Shown here: positions 33,677-42,898 of the stretch, piece by piece
How positions within the stretch are numbered: position 1 is the stretch's first letter
Layout of the letters: each line of letters begins with the position of its first letter
Assembly (NCBI RefSeq): GCF_034531395.1
Contig: NZ_JARVCO010000010.1
Span: forward strand, 558,001-622,000
Origin: Pontiella agarivorans
Lineage (GTDB): Bacteria > Verrucomicrobiota > Kiritimatiellia > Kiritimatiellales > Pontiellaceae
Direction: 5' to 3'
DNA length: 64,000 bases
Made by a program: the position numbers and the translations under genes
The notes under the pieces: generated by a model
The model's database searches: none
What the model saw: the letters and a program-made list of their open reading frames with translations, nothing else
What the model was told of the DNA's origin: nothing

Positions 33677-34675
33677 ATGCCTGAGCTCGTTGAAGAAAAA
33701 GTTTGCTGGTATCGCAGTCCCATTGATAAAGCGCTGCGGAAAAAACTGATGGAGCGGAGTGATGCCAAGGGGTTGATTCATGTTGTTTCGCTGATTCTGC
33801 TGTCACTGTCGACCGGATTCGGGGTCTGGTATTCGGCACATCATTTTCACTGGAGCCTTACACTGCTGGCCCTGTTTGTTCATGGCACCTGCTTCACGTT
33901 TCTGGGTGAGCATGCCGGAATTCATGAACTGTCGCACGGCACTGTGTTTAAAACGAAAGTGCTGAATGAATTTTTCCTGAAACTGATCGGTTTTTTTACC
34001 TGGAAGAATATTCATGTATACCGCGCCAGCCACACGCGGCACCACATGGCCACCGTGCACTGCAAGCAGGATCTTGAGGTTCCGCTTCCTTATAAAGTCA
34101 CGCTGCGGCAATGGATTGGGTATTACACGTTTGACGTTGACCGTTTTCTCGGCACCAACTGGCAGATTATCCGCAATGCCTTCGGTGTATTGAGCGGAGA
34201 TTGGGAAAACTATCTGTTTCCCGAAGGTTCCAAAGATCGGAAAAAAGTTTTCGCCTATGCCCGCATCGTCCTCATGGGGCACCTGCTGATTGTGGCTGGA
34301 ATCATCTATTTGCAGGACTGGATTCTGCTGTTGCTTTTCACGTTCCCGACCTATGCCACCTGGCTGGCCTGGCTGGTGACGATTCCGCAGCATGCGGGGC
34401 TGCAGCCCGATACGCCGGATTTCCGTTTGTGCTGCCGTTCGGTCAAGGTTGATCCGTTCACGCTCTTTCTGCACTGGAATATGGACTACCACGTGGAGCA
34501 CCATATGTTTGCCGGGGTGCCGTTCTATAATCTGCCGAAACTGCGTGAAGCGATTAAAGACGATCTTCCGCCGATGCGCCCGTTTTTCGAAACCTGGAAA
34601 GAGATCCGGCATACGCTGAAAAAGCAGAAAACGGATCCGGCCTATTGTTATATTCCGGAGATTCCAAAGGGCTAG
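33677..34675 (+). CDS. Fatty-acid desaturase
   Basis: This 332-residue integral membrane di-iron enzyme has three histidine boxes: HELSH (83-87), HTRHH (119-123) and HVEHH (272-276), and pairs of membrane helices between them. GEHAGIHELSHG is a typical first box. It probably introduces a double bond in an acyl lipid, but hydroxylation or ketolation cannot be excluded. AGGAGG precedes the start. It is divergent from an AraC gene and its stop overlaps the converging PLP-enzyme gene. Confidence 0.88.
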   Translation: MPELVEEKVCWYRSPIDKALRKKLMERSDAKGLIHVVSLILLSLSTGFGVWYSAHHFHWSLTLLALFVHGTCFTFLGEHAGIHELSHGTVFKTKVLNEFFLKLIGFFTWKNIHVYRASHTRHHMATVHCKQDLEVPLPYKVTLRQWIGYYTFDVDRFLGTNWQIIRNAFGVLSGDWENYLFPEGSKDRKKVFAYARIVLMGHLLIVAGIIYLQDWILLLLFTFPTYATWLAWLVTIPQHAGLQPDTPDFRLCCRSVKVDPFTLFLHWNMDYHVEHHMFAGVPFYNLPKLREAIKDDLPPMRPFFETWKEIRHTLKKQKTDPAYCYIPEIPKG

Positions 34676-36150
34676 GGCAGTGCCCGTTCGAGGCGCGCAA
34701 TCAAATCCTCCGGCTCCTCAATGCCGATGGAAATGCGGATGAGCCAGCGCGATGCACCTGCTTTTTCGGCCCATTCGAGTTCATCGTAGTGGGCAATCAG
34801 CACAAAGGGACAGCAGAGGCTGAAGCTGGTTCCCAGGTTCGGACCTTTGGTGATTTCGAGGCGGTCATAGACCGCTTCGGTGTACTTTTCAGGTTCTTTC
34901 AGAACGAAAGAAAGCAGTCCGCCGTAACCGCCGTCGGGGCGGCGGAACTGATCGTAGGTTTCCCGGTCGGTCAGCGACGGATAAAAAACTGAATCCACCG
35001 CCGGATGCCGGTGCAGATATTCGCTGAGCGCCTGCGCGTTGCGATTCGTCTTTTCCACCCGTTCGCGAAAATCGCGGGAATCTTTTTCCAGCTGAATAAC
35101 ATCGGCACCGTAGAATGCTTCCGGTTCATAGATGGTACGCAGTTCCCGGCGAAGGGTCTGATAAAAATCCGAATCTTCGTTCAGGATCAAGGCGCCGCCC
35201 ATGACATCGCTGGTGCCGGAGAAAAATTTGGTCAGGCTGATGGCGGAGATATCGGAGGCGGGCAGGGTATTCTGGTTGATGCAGGCACCGAGGGTTTCAT
35301 CGATGATGACGGGAAAACGGAATTGATCCGCCAGTTCTCGCAATTTTCCGAGGTCGACGCAGGTCAGCAGCGGGTTGGAGGGAAACTCGCAGAAAAGTCC
35401 GCTAATGCTTGATTCGGAGAGGTCCTTTTCCAGCTGTTCGAGATCGGCGGCATCGCCCCTGTTGTAAAACAGGGCGCGGTGCGGGTTGAACTTTTCCTGG
35501 AGTTTCAGCGTATCGCCATAGGGAAAGGCAAACTGCGCGGTCGGGGCATCGAGCCGGTTTTTCCGCACGGCAATATAGGCCGCGTGAATGGCCGCCATGC
35601 CCGAAGGAAACAGATAAATATCTTCCGCTTTCGCACCGGAAAATTCAGCGATGCGCTTTTTAATGATTTCCGCTTCGGCGTCGGCGTCCGGTGCCGGAAT
35701 GCCGTTGAGCAGGGCTTCGGCGCAGCGCGACGAAATGCCTTCGCCGGCGTGCTGCCAATAGGCTTTGGCCAGAGCGGCCAGTTTTTTCGGAAAAGCGATC
35801 AGGTGGACCGCCGATCCGTCCGTTTTACGAATACTGATTTCAGCACTCGGATCATTGACCCAGAGATAGGCTGCGCAACGTTCCGCGGCATCGCGCGTCG
35901 TGTAGAGCTGGGCACATTCGTCGCTCCGTTTGCTGAATTTATGAACGGCGGCCTCGACCAGGGGATGATAAAAAAAACGCGGATAGCCGAGATGCAGCTT
36001 TTCCATGGTCTTCGGATTTTTTTCTTCGTAACCGATCACATCCTGCCAGCGGGGCAGGCACATGGCAACGGCATGCGGGGTGTTGGGAATGGGTTTTCCC
36101 AAATCTTCGGCCCGGCAAAGCGGAGTTTTTCGTAAGGTTTCCTGCGGCAT
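34672..36150 (-). CDS. Cystathionine gamma-synthase-like PLP enzyme with long N-terminal part
   Basis: This 492-residue Cys/Met-metabolism PLP enzyme has the putative PLP Lys in AISLTKFFSG and FPSGMAAIHAAY as the substrate loop. It is about 100 residues longer than typical bacterial MetB/MetC. The extra N-terminal part (about residues 1-150) resembles the layout of fungal cystathionine gamma-synthases. It follows the gamma-lyase-type gene by five bases on the same strand. Cystathionine formation from an activated homoserine is the best guess; the sequence does not decide between synthase and lyase. Confidence 0.8.
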   Translation of the reverse strand: MPQETLRKTPLCRAEDLGKPIPNTPHAVAMCLPRWQDVIGYEEKNPKTMEKLHLGYPRFFYHPLVEAAVHKFSKRSDECAQLYTTRDAAERCAAYLWVNDPSAEISIRKTDGSAVHLIAFPKKLAALAKAYWQHAGEGISSRCAEALLNGIPAPDADAEAEIIKKRIAEFSGAKAEDIYLFPSGMAAIHAAYIAVRKNRLDAPTAQFAFPYGDTLKLQEKFNPHRALFYNRGDAADLEQLEKDLSESSISGLFCEFPSNPLLTCVDLGKLRELADQFRFPVIIDETLGACINQNTLPASDISAISLTKFFSGTSDVMGGALILNEDSDFYQTLRRELRTIYEPEAFYGADVIQLEKDSRDFRERVEKTNRNAQALSEYLHRHPAVDSVFYPSLTDRETYDQFRRPDGGYGGLLSFVLKEPEKYTEAVYDRLEITKGPNLGTSFSLCCPFVLIAHYDELEWAEKAGASRWLIRISIGIEEPEDLIARLERALP

Positions 36151-36155
36151 GGGTT

Positions 36156-37298
36156 TTAAAGGTTTTTAAGTGCAGTTTGGATATCTTCAATCAGGTCGTC
36201 GGCATCTTCGATGCCCACGGAAAAGCGGACGAGGCCATCGGTGATGCCGACCGCTTCGCGTTCGGCTTTCGGGATCGAGGCATGGGTCATCGATGCCGGA
36301 TGGCAGATCAGGGATTCAATGCCGCCGAGGCTTTCCGCCAGTGAAAACAGATTGAGATTGGAGATCAGTTTCACGACCTGTTCGAACGGGAGGTTGAAGA
36401 TGGCGGTGACGATGCCGCTGCCGCCGCGCATCTGTTTTCTGGCGAGTTCATACTGTGGATGTGACGGATGAAACGGATAGCGCACGGCGTCGGTTTCTTC
36501 CAGAGATTGGAGAAAATCGGTGATTTTCAGCGCATTTTCCTGGTGCTGCTTCATGCGTACGGCAAGGGTTTTCAGGCCGCGCGAAATGAGCCAGCAGTCG
36601 AACGGTGACGGATTCAGGCCGACGGCTTTCTGGGCGAAGATCATCTTTTCGTTCCAGTCTTCGGAATTGGTGCAGACCACGCCGCCGAGGCAGTCGGAGT
36701 GCCCGTTGATGTATTTCGTGGTGCTCGACAGGCTGATGTCCGCCCCGAGGGCCAGCGGATTCTGGAAAAAGGGCGAGGCAAAAGTATTGTCGACGAGCAG
36801 CTCTGTGCCGGCTTCGTGTGCGGCGTTGGCAACGGCTTCGATATCGATGATTTTCAACATGGGGTTGGTCGGCGATTCGATCCAGACCAGCGCCGGTTTC
36901 TGTTTTCCGATCTCCGGATAGTTGGCGGGGTCGGAGAGATCGACATAGGAAATGGTGATGCCGAATTTTTTAAAGACCTGGTCGTAGATGCGGTAGGTGC
37001 ATCCGTAGATGTTTTCTTCCGCCACGATGTGGTCACCGGAGGAGAGGGTGGAGATGACGGCGTTGACGGCGGCCATACCGCTACCGAAAACGGTGGCATA
37101 TTCCGCCTGTTCCAGATGGGCCAGTGTGGCGCCGAGACGGTCGAAGGCCGGGTTGCCCGAGCGCGTGTAGTCATAGCCGCGGGTCTTTCCCGGTTCGAGC
37201 TGGGCGAAAGTGGAGGTCAGATAGACGGGCGGAATGACGGCTCCGGTCTCGCGGTCCGGCTCCTGGCCGATATGTATGGCTGCGGTGTCAAATTTCAT
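36156..37298 (-). CDS. Cystathionine gamma-lyase/synthase family enzyme
   Basis: This 380-residue PLP enzyme is a typical member of the Cys/Met-metabolism family. PLP Lys is in SLSSTTKYINGHSD, with PVYLTSTFAQ, YDYTRSGNPAF and LVDNTFASPFFQNP. It most resembles the cystathionine gamma-lyase and O-succinyl/acetylhomoserine branch. With the downstream, longer paralog it suggests transsulfuration between homocysteine and cysteine. The reaction direction is not settled by sequence. Confidence 0.88.
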   Translation of the reverse strand: MKFDTAAIHIGQEPDRETGAVIPPVYLTSTFAQLEPGKTRGYDYTRSGNPAFDRLGATLAHLEQAEYATVFGSGMAAVNAVISTLSSGDHIVAEENIYGCTYRIYDQVFKKFGITISYVDLSDPANYPEIGKQKPALVWIESPTNPMLKIIDIEAVANAAHEAGTELLVDNTFASPFFQNPLALGADISLSSTTKYINGHSDCLGGVVCTNSEDWNEKMIFAQKAVGLNPSPFDCWLISRGLKTLAVRMKQHQENALKITDFLQSLEETDAVRYPFHPSHPQYELARKQMRGGSGIVTAIFNLPFEQVVKLISNLNLFSLAESLGGIESLICHPASMTHASIPKAEREAVGITDGLVRFSVGIEDADDLIEDIQTALKNL

Positions 37299-37446
37299 AA
37301 TCCTATTAATCCGGTCATGTTTTCAGGGTTCGGAAGCTACTGGTCTTGCGTCTTTTCGTCAAACCCGCCTTTAAGAAAAGGAAGTGTGAGGTAGAGGTTG
37401 TCGGTAGGATGTGATTTGTGAGAAAAGGATCGAAAGGAAATTCATT

Positions 37447-38076
37447 ATGAAATCATACCTGTATATCTGGATTGGTCTGTTGGCCGGAGCTGTCGGTGCT
37501 GTAATTCTTTCAGAATTGGTCGGCTCGGGGATTCATGGGAAAATGATGAATGAAGGGGGTTGGGTGGAAACTGCTTCGTGGATTTCCTATTTTGTTGCCG
37601 CCTTTTTCATTTTTCTGAAGATGTTGCGTTCGCCCAACCGCTGGAGCATGTTGGCCGGGACCATGCTGCTCGGGATGCGTGAGCTGGATTTTGATAAGCG
37701 CTTTACCACGATGGGCATTTTCAAGAGTCGCTTCTATTCCAGTTCCGACGTGCCGATTCTGGAAAAACTCATTGCGCTGGTGATTACGGCGGTGATTATT
37801 GCCGCTCTGTTTGTTCTGGTTAAAAATCATTTGAAACCTTTTATCCAGAAGGTGAAGGCCCGATCGGGGGCATCGTGCACTGTGCTGCTGGCGGGCGGCC
37901 TGTTGTTTTTTGCCAAATCCATCGACGGGCTATCCCGCAAACTTGAACCGTTCGGGATTGAACCGTCCGATGCCGTCAACCGCATCGCCGGTTCGGTTGA
38001 AGAGTGTTTTGAACTGACGGGCGCGCTGTTGGTTGTCGTGGCGGCCGTGGGCGCTTATCTTCACCGTTCAAAGTAG
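37447..38076 (+). CDS. Uncharacterised membrane protein with conserved-looking acidic motifs
   Basis: This 209-residue protein has about five membrane helices, starting at residue 4. No family was recognised. Acidic or charged clusters lie next to helices: NEGGWVETASW (about 37-47), MRELDFDKRF (about 78-88) and a late SVEECFELTG. The even spacing suggests a buried polar site, as in membrane-embedded hydrolases, but this is only a pattern. AAAGGAAA precedes ATG 37447; the frame starts earlier without a site. It overlaps the end of speA by 16 bases. Confidence 0.75.
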   Translation: MKSYLYIWIGLLAGAVGAVILSELVGSGIHGKMMNEGGWVETASWISYFVAAFFIFLKMLRSPNRWSMLAGTMLLGMRELDFDKRFTTMGIFKSRFYSSSDVPILEKLIALVITAVIIAALFVLVKNHLKPFIQKVKARSGASCTVLLAGGLLFFAKSIDGLSRKLEPFGIEPSDAVNRIAGSVEECFELTGALLVVVAAVGAYLHRSK

Positions 38077-40031
38077 GTGTAGCCCCGCATACCGCTTTCA
38101 AAGGCATCCATAATGCGGCGGCGCTCTTTGGCGGTGATGGCCTCGGTGCGGACGGCGGTTTCGGCGAGCTTGCGAATGCGGCGGATCATATTTTTCGGAT
38201 CATATTCCACGTAGGAGAGCACATCGGCCACGGAGTCGCCTTCGAGTTCGCGGGAATAGTTCAGGTGTCCTTCGCGGTCGACTTCCACGGTGATGACGTT
38301 GGTGTCGCCGAGCAGGTTGTGCAGATCGCCAAGGGTTTCCTGATAGGCGCCGACGAGGAAGACGCCCAGATAATATTCTTCGGCCGTTAAATTATGAAGC
38401 GGCAGGGAGTTGCGCGTCGTGTGCTGTCCGACGAAACGGTCGATTTTTCCATCGCAGTCGCAGGTGATATCGGCCAGCACAACCTCGCGGGTCGGTTTTT
38501 CTTCGAGCCGGTGAATCGGCATCACGGGAAAGAGCTGATCGATCGCCCAGACATCGGGCAGGGACTGGAAGAGGCTGAAATTGCCGTAGTAGATATCAGC
38601 CAGCATGGCCGGCAGCTGACGCAGCTCGTTCGGAATGTATTCCATCTCTTCGGTCAGCTTGGCCACCCGGGTGACGATATGCCAGAAAATGGTGCCGGCC
38701 ATTGCGCGGTCGCGCAGGGTCATGGCGCCGCGTTTGAAGCGTTCGTGAATTTCGTCGCGGTAATAAAAGGCGTCGTGAAAACACTCCTGGGCATTACGCA
38801 GGTTGACGACTTTGACCACGGCCATCAGGTTGTGCAGCAGCTCGTGGGCGTTATCGGGGAGCTCGGTGGGCAGGTTGCTGATCTCGAAACGGCTCTCATC
38901 GAGAATGTTGAAGAGCAGAACTGAATAATAGGCCACGGTCGCCCGCCCGGATTCCGTGACGATGTCGGGGTGGGGCACGTCGGTTTCAGCCAGCGTGCTG
39001 ACGAGGTTTTCCACAATCGCCACGCAGTATTCATCGAGATTATAATTCCGGCTGGTTTCCGAGTCGCCCTGCGAGCCGTCATAATCAACCGCCAGGCCGC
39101 CGCCGAGGTCCAGAATGCCCATGGGCGCCCCTTCTTTGACCAGGCCGATATACACCCGGCAGGCTTCCACCACGGCTTCGCGGATATCGCGGATGTTGGG
39201 AATCTGGGATCCGACGTGATAGTGGAGCAGCTGCAGGCAGTCGAGCATGCCGGCTTCCTTCAGGCGGTCGACAACATCGCATACCTGCGACGGGTTAAGG
39301 CCGAAAACGCTGCGCTCGCCGCCGGAGTGGTTCCAATGTCCGGAAGCCTGGGTGGAGAGTTTCAGGCGGACGCCGATTTTCGGCGGTATATCCAGGATCT
39401 TTGATCGATCGATAATCAATTCAAGTTCCGAGGGGGTTTCCACCACGAAAATGCATTGGAGCCCCATTTTGCAGGCGTAGAGGCCGAGGTCGACAAACTC
39501 CTCGTCTTTGTAGCCGTTGCAGATGAGGTAGGCCTCGGGATCGTGCATGTAGGAGAGGGCCGCGATCAGTTCCGGTTTGCTGCCGGCTTCGAGGCCGTGA
39601 TGGTAGCGGGCACCGAATGCCGTGATTTCTTCAAGCACCTGCTGCTGCTGGTTGACCTTGATCGGGTAGACGCCGCGGTAGTTCCCCCGGTATTCAAATT
39701 CGCTGATGGCCCGGCCGAAGCCTTCGTGCAGGAGTTTGATGCGGGAGTCGAGGATGTCGGAAAAACGCAGCAGAACCGGCATATCCAATCCGCGATCGAC
39801 GAGACCGTCCACGATATGGCGCAGCGAAACGCCGGTGCCGTTACCGTGCGGGTGCACAATGACCTCGCCGGCATCGGATACGCTGAAGTAATCCGCTCCC
39901 CAGTTGTTGATGCCGTACATATCCGCCGACTGCGCGGGTGACCATGCTGTAGAATTCGTTTTCAAGTGGGTCGATATAGGGAGGTTTCCAATGTTTGGAA
40001 AGTCATTTATGTAAAATTGTAGATGCTGCAT
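38061..40031 (-). CDS. speA: Biosynthetic arginine decarboxylase
   Basis: This 656-residue PLP enzyme decarboxylates arginine to agmatine. PLP Lys125 lies in GVYPIKVNQQ. SpeA marks include YGINNWGADYFSV near the start, GLEAGSKPEL, and the late C-terminal GDTNVITVEVDREGH. ATG 40031 gives a roughly 45-residue leader before the conserved core, as in E. coli SpeA; ATG 39920 is an alternative. It supplies agmatine for aguA in the polyamine island some 15 kb away. A TTTCCAANNNTTGGAAA palindrome lies inside the leader at 39985. Confidence 0.93.
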   Translation of the reverse strand: MQHLQFYINDFPNIGNLPISTHLKTNSTAWSPAQSADMYGINNWGADYFSVSDAGEVIVHPHGNGTGVSLRHIVDGLVDRGLDMPVLLRFSDILDSRIKLLHEGFGRAISEFEYRGNYRGVYPIKVNQQQQVLEEITAFGARYHHGLEAGSKPELIAALSYMHDPEAYLICNGYKDEEFVDLGLYACKMGLQCIFVVETPSELELIIDRSKILDIPPKIGVRLKLSTQASGHWNHSGGERSVFGLNPSQVCDVVDRLKEAGMLDCLQLLHYHVGSQIPNIRDIREAVVEACRVYIGLVKEGAPMGILDLGGGLAVDYDGSQGDSETSRNYNLDEYCVAIVENLVSTLAETDVPHPDIVTESGRATVAYYSVLLFNILDESRFEISNLPTELPDNAHELLHNLMAVVKVVNLRNAQECFHDAFYYRDEIHERFKRGAMTLRDRAMAGTIFWHIVTRVAKLTEEMEYIPNELRQLPAMLADIYYGNFSLFQSLPDVWAIDQLFPVMPIHRLEEKPTREVVLADITCDCDGKIDRFVGQHTTRNSLPLHNLTAEEYYLGVFLVGAYQETLGDLHNLLGDTNVITVEVDREGHLNYSRELEGDSVADVLSYVEYDPKNMIRRIRKLAETAVRTEAITAKERRRIMDAFESGMRGYTYFER

Positions 40032-40057
40032 TCTGCTGCGCCGTGAAGATCGGGCTT

Positions 40058-40147
40058 TTATCGCAGGAAGGTGTTGCGCAGTGTTAAGCGGCTCCTCAGC
40101 AAAACCAGGATCAGAAAATACGTTGTAGGCTCGGGTATTCCGGTCAG
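40058..40147 (-). pseudogene. Relic of a PEP-CTERM protein C-terminus
   Basis: Read on the minus strand this stretch encodes TGIPEPTTYFLILVLLR and a basic end, then a stop. That is the PEP-CTERM layout: Pro-Glu-Pro motif, hydrophobic helix, arginine-rich tail. No gene body lies in frame upstream, because the Hsp70-like gene ends at 40144 in another frame. It therefore looks like the last 30 codons of a lost gene. Targets of the exosortase/archaeosortase-like system are common in some PVC bacteria. Confidence 0.55.
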
Positions 40148-42894
40148 CCTGCCAGGTGCAGTCCGGGGGGGAGGGCTTCGCCGAAAGCGCGGTCCTGTTC
40201 TTCGGAATCGAGCAGACCGCCGGTTTCGACGAGCTTTTGCAGTCGGTTCGGCACCTGGTTGGTCTGCATCCACTGCAGGGCTTTTCGGCGTGCGTCATCG
40301 GAAAGGTCGCGATAACGGTCATCGGTTTTTCGCGCGAGATGCATCAGGGCAAAGGCGCACTCCTTGGTGGATCCGTTGAGCTGCATCAGCCGTTCCGCCC
40401 ATTGTTCCGCCGTGTCGGCCGGGACGACGGTATTGAGCGGACCGTAGCTCGGGACCCGGGCGCCGATGCGGCCGAGTGCCCAGACAGCCGCACCGTTGGA
40501 GATGCGGGTCCCTTTTCGTTCGAGCCAGATCAGCAGCAGTTCACCCAGTTGTTCTTTTCTGGCGACCTGCAGGCGTTCGAGCGATCCGAGCAGTCGCCAG
40601 ACTTCGGCGCTCTCGTGATCGCCGAACTGAAATCCGGTGGGCTTGCCGGTTTTCTTTACGCCCGGGTTACGGATCCGCGAATTCCATTGTTTGATCAACG
40701 GATTGGCCAGTTCGAGCTGCTGGTTCTCGGTCAGACCGCCGGCGATGCGCCGCCAGAGAATCCACCATTCGGCACGGCACATTTCATTCCGCAGATGTTC
40801 CACGCCCGCCTGCTTGATGCGCCAGACGTTGGCCACCCGCCAGTCATCGGCGGCAAAGCCGTAGCCCGGCCGCAGAGCATAGCCCGCCAGATTCAGCCAG
40901 CGTGCTTCGAGTTCCGGGGCGGCTTTGCGGCAGTCGCCCAGCAGCAGTGTCTCTTCGAGCCAGCGCCGCAGCAGAGCCGGCGGCCATTCACTGCGGTCGA
41001 GGCCGGTGTTTTCTTCCAGTTTTTTGAAGAGCCCTTTGGAGGCCTCCTTCTGGCCGGCATGCAGCATTGCGCGGATCACGCCGATGCTCGAGGCGGCCAT
41101 GGATTCGTCCATCACACCGGCCCGGTTGGCGGTATCCTCTTCGACTGCCCGATCGGTCTGGGTGGCGGCGCGGGCATCGAACTGCAACTGCCACGAGCGG
41201 TTGCCGCCCTGTTCCTCCAGCCAGACTTCAATGGTGCCGATGGCTGTAAGTTTGGCGAGCAGCTGAACGTTGACCTGATCGGCGGTTTTCTTTTTTCCGG
41301 AGTTGATGACGGTTTTAATCGACGGCATCGGGCGCATCGTTTCTTCATCGATCGGCAGCAGATCTCCCGGGCGGTCCGTGGTGCGGGTGCCGGAGGTGAA
41401 GAGCGAAAATTCCACCGGCTGGCGGATATACAGCCGGAAGGTGCGGTCGGTCAGCGGGACGGTTTCGCCCTCTTCGAGTCCGGCCGGCAGCAGGCAGATG
41501 GCCGAAGGTTCGCCGCGGTCCTGTCCGACGCCAAGATAGTAGGTGCGCGCGAGGCCGCCGGTGATGCGTGTGCCCTGACCCCGGCGGATGCGTCCGTATT
41601 CGGCCGCTCCGCAGGCCACGGCCAGATTCAGGCGGTCGGCCTGCAGCACCTGCGGTTTCCAGTCGAGCGCTTTTTCCAGCACGTCCAGCAGGCGGCGGCG
41701 CAGTCCGGCCGATTCAAAAAAGCCGCCGTTAAACAGAATGTAGTCGGGGCGCACGTTGCCGTGTTCCGCGAGAAAGGCCGTCAGGTAGCGGGTGATGCCG
41801 GCGTCGGGTGCGTAGGGCAAGCCGAATTCCTGAAAGCCGGACTGGCGAACGTCGGGGCGGTCGCCCGCCGCAACTTCGGGCAGGAAGCCGTCGATCAGCA
41901 GCTGCGCCACTTCATCGCGTTCCAGCTCCACCTGCCGGCTGTCGCCGACCACGCTGCGTCCGCGGGCGGGCAGCTGAATGGTATAATTTTCCGGTGCGTC
42001 TGCTCCGAGCAGGGCTTCTTTGGCCTGTTGGCAGCGACGGACCAGAATACTCCAGACCGCCGGCGCCAGTTTGCTGCCGCCTAGTTTTTTCTCGACGTGA
42101 TACGCCAGCGCCAGATCGAGATTGTCGCCGCCGAGCAGCAGGTGTTCGCCGACGGCGACGCGGCGATAGGTGAGCGGGGCATCTTTGCTTGCTTCCGTTT
42201 CAATAAGCGTCAGGTCGGTGGTGCCGCCGCCGATATCGCAGACGAGAATAGACTGTCCCGCCTCCATGCCGGAGGTTTTCCGGTGTTTGCGCATCCAGGC
42301 ATAAAATGCGGCCTGCGGTTCTTCGAGCAGGCAAAGGCGCGGAAGTCCTGCTGCGCGGGCGGCATCGACGGTCAGTTCGCGCGCCACTTCGTCGAACGAG
42401 GCCGGTACGGTCAGCACCAGATCCTGTTCCGCCAGCGGGGCTTCCGGGTGGGCATGATCCCATGCACGGCGGATGTGTTCGAGGTAGCGCCGACTCGCTT
42501 CGCCGGGGGACAGTTTGTTTACGTCCGGTGCGCCGTGCCACGGCAGCAATTCGGCTTTGCGGTCAACGCCGCTGTGGCTCAGCCACGATTTGGCGGAAAC
42601 GGCCAGACGGCCGGGGACGGCGGCACCATGCTCGCGCGCCAGTATGCCGACCACGGGCGCATGGCTGCTCCACGGCAGCGCTGTGGCTTCGGCTTCGAAT
42701 TCGCCCTGGGCCGGTTCGTAGTGAAATGACGGCAGCGATTCGCGTGCTTCAACCGTTCCCGGCGCCACCAGTTGCGGTACCGCAAAGGGGGCGACGGCAA
42801 AGTTTTTCTGCTGCATGTCGATATAAGCGACGGCCGAATTGGTGGTTCCCAAATCGATCCCTACGACATACCGGGCTTCTATGTCGGGATTCAT
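40144..42894 (-). CDS. Hsp70-like chaperone with DUF3731 C-terminal region
   Basis: This 916-residue protein has an N-terminal Hsp70/actin-fold ATPase (VGIDLGTTNSAVAY at about residue 9, VLTVPASFDEVAREL, SILVCDIGGGTTDLTL) but no standard substrate-binding domain. The C-terminal half (about 560-916), with helical repeats such as WALGRIGARVPSYGPLN, resembles the DUF3731 Hsp70 group. ATG 42894 begins four bases after the companion Hsp70 gene; the frame is open further upstream over that gene but with non-coding character. A distinct client or regulatory role is likely; no J-protein or GrpE is encoded nearby. Confidence 0.88.
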   Translation of the reverse strand: MNPDIEARYVVGIDLGTTNSAVAYIDMQQKNFAVAPFAVPQLVAPGTVEARESLPSFHYEPAQGEFEAEATALPWSSHAPVVGILAREHGAAVPGRLAVSAKSWLSHSGVDRKAELLPWHGAPDVNKLSPGEASRRYLEHIRRAWDHAHPEAPLAEQDLVLTVPASFDEVARELTVDAARAAGLPRLCLLEEPQAAFYAWMRKHRKTSGMEAGQSILVCDIGGGTTDLTLIETEASKDAPLTYRRVAVGEHLLLGGDNLDLALAYHVEKKLGGSKLAPAVWSILVRRCQQAKEALLGADAPENYTIQLPARGRSVVGDSRQVELERDEVAQLLIDGFLPEVAAGDRPDVRQSGFQEFGLPYAPDAGITRYLTAFLAEHGNVRPDYILFNGGFFESAGLRRRLLDVLEKALDWKPQVLQADRLNLAVACGAAEYGRIRRGQGTRITGGLARTYYLGVGQDRGEPSAICLLPAGLEEGETVPLTDRTFRLYIRQPVEFSLFTSGTRTTDRPGDLLPIDEETMRPMPSIKTVINSGKKKTADQVNVQLLAKLTAIGTIEVWLEEQGGNRSWQLQFDARAATQTDRAVEEDTANRAGVMDESMAASSIGVIRAMLHAGQKEASKGLFKKLEENTGLDRSEWPPALLRRWLEETLLLGDCRKAAPELEARWLNLAGYALRPGYGFAADDWRVANVWRIKQAGVEHLRNEMCRAEWWILWRRIAGGLTENQQLELANPLIKQWNSRIRNPGVKKTGKPTGFQFGDHESAEVWRLLGSLERLQVARKEQLGELLLIWLERKGTRISNGAAVWALGRIGARVPSYGPLNTVVPADTAEQWAERLMQLNGSTKECAFALMHLARKTDDRYRDLSDDARRKALQWMQTNQVPNRLQKLVETGGLLDSEEQDRAFGEALPPGLHLAG

Positions 42895-42898
42895 CGGA

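Noticed and set aside
40147-40322. Extension of the speA frame to 40322
   Set aside because: The added N-terminal part has no similarity to SpeA and runs over the Hsp70 gene end; the start at 40031 gives the usual length.
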